NCBI GenBank assembly: GCA_030830185.1
Contig: JAURNN010000001.1
Location: forward strand, 1-5,063
Direction of reading: 5' to 3'
DNA: 5,063 bases
Source of the DNA: Bacillota bacterium
GTDB taxonomy: Bacteria > Bacillota_I > Bacilli_A > Acholeplasmatales > Acholeplasmataceae
The notes below the pieces were generated by a model that saw only the letters and a program-made list of their open reading frames with translations, did not search any database and had not been told where the DNA came from. Shown here one piece after another: positions 1 through 5,063 of this stretch (position 1 is its first letter; every line of letters begins with the position of its first letter). The position numbers and the translations under genes are program-made.

Positions 1-342
1 TATCCAGGTATATACTCAGCTAGAATTGGTGAAAATGATGAAAAAAGACGTAAAATCATCTTAAATAAATTAGATGGTATTTCTTCAAGAGATGCAAGCA
101 TGATTACACATCTTACATATATGGATGACACAGGTATGTATGATTTTGAAGCACGGGTAGAAGGTAAGATTAGTCTTGAAGAAGAAGGCGATCAAGGGTT
201 TGGCTATGACCGTATTTTCATACCCAAAGGGTATTCAAATACATTTTCATGCATGCAGCCTAATGAGAAATTAAATGTGTCGCATCGCGGGAACGCAATT
301 CAACAATTAATACAATTTCTAAAGGAGAAATCATATGAGTAA
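1..342 (+). CDS. rdgB: Non-canonical purine NTP pyrophosphatase, RdgB/HAM1 family (3' part, 5' end outside window)
   Basis: This frame is open from base 1, so the true start lies upstream and the ATG at 100 is internal. The visible 113 residues are the C-terminal part of a protein usually about 195-200 residues long. Residues 2-8 (PGIYSAR) match the family's PGxYSAR segment. GFGYDRIF (66-73) is the conserved GxGYDPxF substrate-pocket motif, with Arg in place of the usual Pro. FSCMQPNEKLNVSHRG (82-97) matches the family's C-terminal EK(N)xxSHRG signature, where His/Arg bind the purine base. The N-terminal SxNxxK triphosphate motif and the catalytic Asp just before PGIYSAR are not in the window. 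By family knowledge the enzyme hydrolyses ITP, dITP and XTP to the monophosphate plus PPi, keeping deaminated purines out of DNA and RNA in the cytosol. The gene ends 8 bp inside the next one, which indicates translational coupling. The family call is secure; activity of the full protein is inferred. Confidence 0.95.
   Translation, partial: YPGIYSARIGENDEKRRKIILNKLDGISSRDASMITHLTYMDDTGMYDFEARVEGKISLEEEGDQGFGYDRIFIPKGYSNTFSCMQPNEKLNVSHRGNAIQQLIQFLKEKSYE
321..327 (+). promoter_or_regulatory. Shine-Dalgarno site of the kinase gene
   Basis: AAAGGAG lies 7 nt before the ATG at 335, within the end of the rdgB coding sequence. It is a near-consensus ribosome binding site and fixes the kinase start at 335. 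It also shows that the kinase is translated from a message shared with rdgB, with no room for a promoter between them. Confidence 0.85.
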
Positions 343-1207
343 TAGTATCGAAAACGAAGTCATTGAACGCGTTGCCATTGGGTTAAATGTCTCAGAAGAT
401 GACGTCAAAATTGTAGAACGTTTAAAAGGTGGCGTAAGTCATTACACATATCATGTTAATGTAAAAGATGAATCTTATACGTATCGTAAAATCGGAGAAG
501 GCGGCAACTTGTTTGTTGACCGTAAAACCGAATTTCAAATGATCAATAAAATTGTTCCTTTGGATATTAATTCTGAAGTTGTTATTTTTGATGTAGAAAC
601 TGGCGAAAAAATATCAAAATATGTTAAAGGGACCCCACTTACACTCCTTGATTATCATGGACATTTAGATGCTGTTGTCTCTACACTAAAAAAATTGCAT
701 CAATCCGATACGAAAGATGTTGTTGATTACGGTTTAATCAACCGGTTATCATTGTATGAAAGTTATACCAATCAAAGAACACCGTTATATCAGACGTTAA
801 AAACATTTTGGATAGAAAAATATCAAAAAGACTATGAAGCCAATGTAAAAGTATTTTGTCATAATGATGCTCAACGTTCAAATATCGTCATTGGAGAAGA
901 CCGTCTCTATTTACTCGATTGGGAGTATGCTGGACTTAATGAATTTTATTATGATATCGCATCTTTTGGAAATGTAGATTTTAATGATGCCCTTATTTTA
1001 CTAGATCATTACTTAGGTAGAAAAGCCACCCTAGAAGAACAAAATCATGTAAGATTTTACCGTATGTTCCAAACGTTACAATGGCATCAAGTTGCTTTAT
1101 ATAAACACAATATTGGTTTAGGGGAAAAAATACAAGTTGATTTTAAAGCACTCGCTTTGAAATACTTACAAATTGCTGAAAGTTTTAAAGCGTATTTAGA
1201 AGTTTAA
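335..1207 (+). CDS. Choline/ethanolamine kinase-like phosphotransferase (LicA/APH fold)
   Basis: This 290-residue protein has the layout of LicA-type choline/ethanolamine kinases, which share the aminoglycoside-phosphotransferase/protein-kinase fold. KGGVSHYTYHV (31-41) takes the place of the nucleotide-binding glycine loop. YRKIGEGGN...VDRxxE (50-66) resembles the family segment that carries the Arg and helix-C Glu (E66). HNDAQRSN (176-183) is the catalytic loop, with catalytic D178 and metal-binding N183. DWEYAG (195-200) is the metal-binding DFG equivalent, typical of choline kinases. YYDIASFGN follows it as in the family. All key catalytic residues are present, so an active ATP-dependent kinase is expected. 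The substrate is not shown by sequence: choline or ethanolamine is the first guess, another small alcohol or sugar the alternative. No signal peptide or membrane segment is seen, so it should be cytosolic. It overlaps rdgB by 8 bp and is separated from the next gene by one base. Confidence 0.85.
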   Translation: MSNSIENEVIERVAIGLNVSEDDVKIVERLKGGVSHYTYHVNVKDESYTYRKIGEGGNLFVDRKTEFQMINKIVPLDINSEVVIFDVETGEKISKYVKGTPLTLLDYHGHLDAVVSTLKKLHQSDTKDVVDYGLINRLSLYESYTNQRTPLYQTLKTFWIEKYQKDYEANVKVFCHNDAQRSNIVIGEDRLYLLDWEYAGLNEFYYDIASFGNVDFNDALILLDHYLGRKATLEEQNHVRFYRMFQTLQWHQVALYKHNIGLGEKIQVDFKALALKYLQIAESFKAYLEV

Positions 1208-1208
1208 C

Positions 1209-4169
1209 ATGACATTAAAAGAGGTATTACAATTACCTAAAGATGTAAATAGTCTTCAACTTATCAAGACATACTTAAATCAGCCGCTTGATTATCATAA
1301 TCAAATTGCGGCTTTTTCACATTATACGTCGACGTTATTTCATTTATTTTCATATGATGTATTGATTAAAGAAGTAGACATTTTTTTAAATCGTTATTTA
1401 ACTTCTGAATACGATGAACGTATTGATGGTATCATGTCAATCTATATTGACTCAGCCCAAGCGCTTCAGCGATATCAAGATGTAAAAAAAATGATAGAAG
1501 AAAGAAAAAAAAGATTACCTCTTTTAAAACAATATCTCACATTTGAACAAGAATATAAATATTTGGAAGTATTGAATCAACTCTCATCGACTTGGGTTTT
1601 AGAACAACTTCAAGATCATATTCCTAGACACATACAAGTTAAGATTAAAAAAGCATTGTTAGAAACTTATATCATAGAAGAACAATACCAACAAGCATTA
1701 GAGCTTATTCAAACATTTTCAAAAGAAGAAAAGAAAGCATCCTTTGAAACGTATATTTTGATTTTAGATGCGCTTCAATTACATGAGACCTTACTATTAG
1801 AGTATAAAGAAAGAAATGATTTAATCTATACCCATTTTGACGTTTATTATTTAGTAAAGACATATATTGCATTAGGTGAAGATCAAAAAGTAATCAATCT
1901 AGAAGTTGATCATGAAGCGTTTATGGATCAAATGCATCCTTATAAGTTGAATTACTATGACATGCTGCTTCATTTTTATGAGCGTATACAAAATGCGTTA
2001 TCCGTTAAAATTTATCAACAAAAATTAAAAGCCGTAAAAAATCAAGAAAAAACATCTAAAGTAGAAACGGCACCAAAAGATCAAAAAATCAATATTGAGC
2101 TCATTAGTCAACCAAAAACACAATCTATTCAAACATTAGAGCGTATTCAACATGTGATGAAAGACTTATTTTCGATGCATCAAGATTTAAGCGACAGAGA
2201 TACCATTCGCTTAAAGTTAACCTTACTTAATCGAATGAGTCTTTTTGACACATATGTCATGTATACACCGTCATCAAGAACATTATATTTTTATAAGAAA
2301 GAGCGATTCTATGATAAAAAAATTAAACCAGAACAATTAGAACATACTTTTTTAAAGCATATGATGCATCAAAAAAGAGATGGTTTTATTGAGCCTCAAC
2401 TCTTTGAGGGTTATCAAGATATATTGACCCAAAAAAAATATGAAAACCTTACCCATATGTATGTTTATCGTTACGAAGAAATCATCATGATGTTTTACTT
2501 TGAGAAACCTATTGAAATATATGCTGAAGATGATGATGTATTAAGATTAGCATCACAATATCTAGGTTATGAATTATTCTCACAAGATCAACATGTGACG
2601 CTTGTGAAACAAGATATTATTTTGAAAGCCTTTTTATCATACACACATGTTCCTGTGAAATATTATTTTCAAGGCCGTATAAAACATGGACAAAAAGCAA
2701 TGCAATTACTCCATGTTGATGAAGAAGAAACGTTACAAAGTTATTTAGATAAAATTGTTGCAGAAGATCGTAAAGTTTATCAAGAAGCCATGAATCAACT
2801 CATCAATTTAGAAGTAAAAACAGTTGAAGTCATGTATACAATTTCGCAAACTCAAGTAAAAGAAGTGATGCACGCAACTTTCGTTGACCATGATATACTG
2901 ATCATTTCTAGTTTTGAAAATGTTCAAGCGCAATTTCAAGCGACCATCGATATCCAAAAAGATGCGATGCGAGATCCACTTACAAATGTCATGAATTTTA
3001 ACGCCTTTAAAAGAGATTTTGCGACACTTGCGAAGCATAAAGTAACCTTTCTACTGATTGATATTCAACCTCATATTATTTATTTATATGGGATGAAAAA
3101 ATTTCATGCTTACTATTTAGATTTTTGCAAAGAGACCATTAAGTTTTTTTCAGAAGATCAATTATATGTTCAAAATGATCATCAACTGATTGCAGTCATG
3201 CCTGGCAATGACATACGTACAATCGAAAAACATTTAGAAGCATACCAAAAAATGATGACGCACTATTATTCAAAAGCCATTTCAAGTGAAACTTATGTGA
3301 TGCATATCGGGACATTAAGATATCCTGTTTCAACAAAGCAACAAGATTTTGAGTCGATCATGCATTATCTTCATATTGCCTTATATCAAGCAAAATTATC
3401 AACGAATAAGCGTCATGATTTTGCCTTCTCAGATTATGAACATGATTTAAAAGAACAATACTTACTTGATCAAATGCATGAAGCGATGAATCATGATCAA
3501 TTTGAAATTGGATTTCATCAAATCATTGATCAATCATCTAATAAGATGTGGATGTATGAGTCTTTTATTTATTTAAAAAATTTAAATGTGTCACATCAAG
3601 ATATGGTATTAATCGCGAAGAAACGTCATCGACTATTCGATTTAGATATGGCTCATTTTAAAGTCGTTTTTGAAATGCTCATTAAACTTTACGCAGAGAC
3701 AAGTAGTTATATTAAGATTGTTGTTCCAATTGATGCAGAAACGATTAAAAACCCTAATTTTAATGCATTTATTACAAGATATATGATGCAATATAAAATC
3801 CCTAAACAGATCATTCATATCAACATCATTGGTGATTTAAAAGCATCCACTTATATCAATTTAATTAAAGATTTACTAGGTCTAGGGATTGGTATTCAAA
3901 CGAGTTCATTAAAAGTAGCCTTATATTACCCAGTTCAAGCACTGCATTTTGATGTTAAGTATCCCGATGAAAAAATGATGTTGTATTTAAAATCTATTCA
4001 AACGATGATGCAATCATTTCAAATCGAGTTTATCATTAGAAATGTGTTAACAAAGGAAATTAAACAACAATTACAAAAAGAAATGTTAACGCTTATTGAA
4101 GGGCCAATCTATAAAAAACTTACAAAGCAACAAGTGTTTGAAAAAGTAACATATAAAATGTCAAATTAA
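1209..4169 (+). CDS. Large cytosolic multidomain protein with degenerate GGDEF and EAL domains
   Basis: 986 residues with no signal peptide or membrane segment. Residues 1-275 are almost wholly helical and look like divergent TPR-type repeats (for example around ALLETYIIEEQYQQALELI). A charged linker (about 277-296, KTSKVETAPKDQK) follows. Residues 305-460 look GAF-like and 465-585 PAS-like; both calls are weak. DPLTNVMNFNAF (589-600) is a clear GGDEF-domain start (DxLTxLxNRxxF). The metal-binding first Asp is kept (D618), but the second is Q620 and the GGDEF loop reads NDHQL (656-660). An EAL domain spans about 755-975. The EAL motif is ESF (784-786), DDFG is QTSS (897-900), and the second-half motifs (ExTE, AEGVE) are also lost. 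Intact versions make and break c-di-GMP; this one should do neither and is better read as a receptor, scaffold or relic. There is no good Shine-Dalgarno before ATG 1209, so reinitiation after the kinase stop one base upstream is likely. The domain identity is good; the function is unknown. Confidence 0.85.
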   Translation: MTLKEVLQLPKDVNSLQLIKTYLNQPLDYHNQIAAFSHYTSTLFHLFSYDVLIKEVDIFLNRYLTSEYDERIDGIMSIYIDSAQALQRYQDVKKMIEERKKRLPLLKQYLTFEQEYKYLEVLNQLSSTWVLEQLQDHIPRHIQVKIKKALLETYIIEEQYQQALELIQTFSKEEKKASFETYILILDALQLHETLLLEYKERNDLIYTHFDVYYLVKTYIALGEDQKVINLEVDHEAFMDQMHPYKLNYYDMLLHFYERIQNALSVKIYQQKLKAVKNQEKTSKVETAPKDQKINIELISQPKTQSIQTLERIQHVMKDLFSMHQDLSDRDTIRLKLTLLNRMSLFDTYVMYTPSSRTLYFYKKERFYDKKIKPEQLEHTFLKHMMHQKRDGFIEPQLFEGYQDILTQKKYENLTHMYVYRYEEIIMMFYFEKPIEIYAEDDDVLRLASQYLGYELFSQDQHVTLVKQDIILKAFLSYTHVPVKYYFQGRIKHGQKAMQLLHVDEEETLQSYLDKIVAEDRKVYQEAMNQLINLEVKTVEVMYTISQTQVKEVMHATFVDHDILIISSFENVQAQFQATIDIQKDAMRDPLTNVMNFNAFKRDFATLAKHKVTFLLIDIQPHIIYLYGMKKFHAYYLDFCKETIKFFSEDQLYVQNDHQLIAVMPGNDIRTIEKHLEAYQKMMTHYYSKAISSETYVMHIGTLRYPVSTKQQDFESIMHYLHIALYQAKLSTNKRHDFAFSDYEHDLKEQYLLDQMHEAMNHDQFEIGFHQIIDQSSNKMWMYESFIYLKNLNVSHQDMVLIAKKRHRLFDLDMAHFKVVFEMLIKLYAETSSYIKIVVPIDAETIKNPNFNAFITRYMMQYKIPKQIIHINIIGDLKASTYINLIKDLLGLGIGIQTSSLKVALYYPVQALHFDVKYPDEKMMLYLKSIQTMMQSFQIEFIIRNVLTKEIKQQLQKEMLTLIEGPIYKKLTKQQVFEKVTYKMSN

Positions 4170-4171
4170 TG

Positions 4172-4177
4172 TATAAT
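4172..4177 (+). promoter_or_regulatory. Possible -10 box upstream of the 65-residue protein gene
   Basis: A perfect TATAAT sits 3 bp after the stop of the large gene and would start transcription near 4184, leaving about 12 nt of leader that still includes the ribosome binding site. No convincing -35 is found 16-18 bp upstream, and AT-rich DNA gives such hexamers by chance. The gene may simply be read through from the upstream operon. Confidence 0.3.
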
Positions 4178-4182
4178 AGATA

Positions 4183-4190
4183 AGAGGTGG
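4183..4190 (+). promoter_or_regulatory. Shine-Dalgarno site that decides the start of the 65-residue protein
   Basis: AGAGGTGG lies 5 nt before ATG 4196. A GTG at 4187 is in the same frame and would give three extra residues, but it sits inside this ribosome binding site, so ATG 4196 is the better start. Confidence 0.8.
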
Positions 4191-4195
4191 AAAAC

Positions 4196-4393
4196 ATGTC
4201 TTGGAATAACATTACGTATTTAATTGGAGAACGCGTAAAAATTGAAGGTGAAAAAAAGATTGGTGTCATTACCCGTATTGATGTCAATAAAGGTGTCATT
4301 TTCGTTTTACATAAACGGATGAGAGAACAAGCTTATCCTTATCCAGAAGCATTAGATAGCGGATTATTAAAACCAGAAGTTACAAAAAGATAA
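4196..4393 (+). CDS. Small conserved-looking protein, probable SH3-like beta-barrel, function unknown
   Basis: 65 residues from ATG 4196, which has a strong ribosome binding site. The in-frame GTG at 4187 would overlap that site. I do not recognise it as a named gene. The sequence alternates short beta-like stretches: GERVKIEGEKKIGVITRID, then KGVIFVLHKR, then AYPYPEALDSGLLKPEV. The pattern of hydrophobic strand, glycine turn, then YPYPEAxDxGxLK resembles the small SH3-like barrel modules that end in F/Y-x-YP-x-A-F-x-x-G-x-L in many low-GC Gram-positive proteins, here as a stand-alone unit. This resemblance is from memory and is not proof. No membrane segment or cysteine pair is seen. It follows the degenerate GGDEF-EAL gene by 26 bp and is the last gene before a strong terminator, so it is probably co-transcribed with the upstream operon. 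Binding to nucleic acid or protein is a guess from the fold type. Confidence 0.75.
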   Translation: MSWNNITYLIGERVKIEGEKKIGVITRIDVNKGVIFVLHKRMREQAYPYPEALDSGLLKPEVTKR

Positions 4394-4416
4394 ATCATAT
4401 GATTTATCTTTTTTTT
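4384..4416 (+). terminator. Intrinsic terminator closing the operon
   Basis: AAAAAGATAAATCAT (4384-4398) is followed directly by its exact reverse complement (4399-4413), and eight T residues run from 4409 to 4416. As RNA this folds into a stem with a four-base loop (ATAT) and a U tail. The TAA stop of the 65-residue protein (4391-4393) lies inside the left arm. The stem is AT-rich (GC only at two pairs) but long and perfect. Confidence 0.85.
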
Positions 4417-4419
4417 CAG

Positions 4420-4448
4420 TTTAATTTTATTGTGTTTCGTGATACTAT
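4420..4448 (+). promoter_or_regulatory. Probable extended -10 promoter for a leaderless oxidoreductase mRNA
   Basis: TGA-TACTAT (4440-4448) fits an extended -10 (TGn plus TAnnaT, four of six to TATAAT). A weak -35, TTTAAT (4420-4425, three of six), lies exactly 17 bp upstream. Transcription would start at or within a base or two of A4455, the first base of the oxidoreductase ATG. No Shine-Dalgarno sequence is visible in the 20 bases before that ATG, which agrees with a leaderless message. It lies just after the upstream terminator, so the gene needs its own promoter. Confidence 0.45.
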
Positions 4449-4454
4449 ATTTAT

Positions 4455-5063
4455 ATGCAAATGAAACTAGAAACCCCAATAAAACTAAAACATATTCAAA
4501 TAAAAAATAGACTTGTCATGGCACCGATGTGCATGTATCAATCTGATAATACTGGTGTCGTTAAACCTTTTCATGAAGCACATTACTACATGCACGCATT
4601 AGGTGGTATTGGGCTTGTCATGGTTGAGGCAACCGCAATTAGTAAACACGGTCGTATTTCTGTCAATGATTTAGGGATTTGGTCAGATGATCATATTCAA
4701 GGTTTAAAAGTTATTTCAGAACGTATCAAAGAAGCTGGAAGTACGTCCTGCATTCAAATCAATCATGCAGGGAGAAAATCAGTAGGTCAATATCCTTTTG
4801 CACCATCTCAAATTAAAATGGATGGAAAAGATGTACTTCCTAAAGCAATGACTTTATTAGACATTAAAGAGACAATTAGCGATTTTCAAAAGGCAGCCAT
4901 ACGAGCAAATGAGGCTGGATTTGATATGGTTGAGATTCATGCTGCACATGGATATTTAATTTCACAATTCATGTCTCCTTTAAGTAATCAAAGAGACGAT
5001 CATTACGACATCAAGCATCAATTTTTATAAGATGTTATAGAAGCAATTTATCATGTATGGCCA
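4455..5063 (+). pseudogene. NADH:flavin oxidoreductase, Old Yellow Enzyme family (YqjM-like), interrupted by in-frame stop; 3' end outside window
   Basis: The 191 residues before TAA 5028-5030 are clearly the N-terminal half of a YqjM-type FMN-dependent ene-reductase, a family of about 340 residues that reduces activated C=C bonds with NAD(P)H. KNRLVMAPMCMY places C26 and Y28 exactly as in YqjM, where they tune FMN and bind substrate. IQINHAGRK carries the flavin-contacting Gln. EIHAAHGYLI gives the ligand-binding H162 and H165 and the proton donor Y167. SPLSNQR follows as expected. Then the usual YGGSxENRxRF segment is reduced to YDIKHQF, about four residues short, and the next codon is TAA. 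The same frame continues DVIEAIYHVWP to the window end, aligning one-for-one with YqjM after the stop. The product would lack half of the TIM barrel and its FMN phosphate site, so it should be inactive. Start: ATG 4455 (a second in-frame ATG at 4461 is possible); no ribosome binding site. A sequencing error could also explain the stop, but less easily the deletion. Confidence 0.75.

Noticed and set aside
100..342. An 80-residue protein starting at ATG 100
   Set aside because: The same frame is open to base 1 and encodes the family's PGIYSAR segment, so this ATG is an internal methionine of rdgB.
2808..3038. Minus-strand open frame of 76 codons
   Set aside because: It lies wholly inside the large GGDEF-EAL gene, has no ribosome binding site context or recognisable protein features, and is a shadow of the coding strand.
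3460..3545. Clustered ATCA/GATC/ATGCAT-like words as a repeat or binding-site array
   Set aside because: They are irregular in spacing and phase and follow from Asp, Gln, His, Met and Ile codons in AT-rich coding sequence.
4138..4177. TTGAAA at 4138-4143 as the -35 partner of TATAAT 4172-4177
   Set aside because: The spacing is 28 bp, far from the usual 16-18, so it cannot be paired with that -10.
4187..4393. GTG start at 4187 for the small protein
   Set aside because: The GTG is part of the Shine-Dalgarno sequence for ATG 4196 and has no ribosome binding site of its own.
5028..5030. Recoding or read-through of TAA in the oxidoreductase gene
   Set aside because: TAA ends all the other genes in the window, and the adjacent in-frame deletion of a conserved segment fits gene decay better than recoding.

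Overview
The window comes from a low-GC, AT-rich bacterium of the Firmicutes/Tenericutes type. It has strong A/T codon bias, A-rich Shine-Dalgarno sites and tightly packed same-strand genes. All eight in-frame tryptophans I can place (three in the kinase, two in the large sensor-like protein, one in the 65-residue protein, two in the oxidoreductase region) use TGG. No gene needs TGA read as Trp, and TAA ends every gene here. This fits the standard code, so it could be an Acholeplasma-like mollicute or a low-GC Bacilli member, but not a Mycoplasma/Spiroplasma. The genus is inference only.

Layout, all on the + strand. Bases 1-342 are the 3' part of an RdgB/HAM1-family non-canonical purine NTP pyrophosphatase gene. 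It overlaps by 8 bp a complete choline/ethanolamine-kinase-like (LicA-type) phosphotransferase at 335-1207. One base later starts a 986-residue cytosolic multidomain protein (1209-4169): a helical TPR-like N-terminal half, GAF-like and PAS-like regions, then a GGDEF domain and an EAL domain that have both lost their signature catalytic residues. A 65-residue protein with a probable small beta-barrel fold follows (4196-4393). Its stop codon lies inside a perfect 30-bp palindrome followed by a T run, a clear intrinsic terminator that closes the apparent operon.

After the terminator, a probable leaderless promoter drives an Old Yellow Enzyme (YqjM-like) gene starting at 4455. The reading frame is interrupted at 5028-5030 by TAA, but clear in-frame homology resumes right after it, and the conserved YGGSxENR segment just before it is partly deleted. 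The gene therefore looks like a pseudogene (or a sequencing error), running out of the window.

The first three genes are probably translationally coupled. A nucleotide-pool cleaning enzyme and a small-molecule kinase would then be co-expressed with what appears to be a catalytically dead GGDEF-EAL protein. That protein is the most interesting item: it may act as a c-di-GMP/nucleotide receptor or a scaffold, or be a relic in a lineage that has lost c-di-GMP metabolism. No mobile elements, CRISPR arrays, tRNAs or rRNAs were seen.
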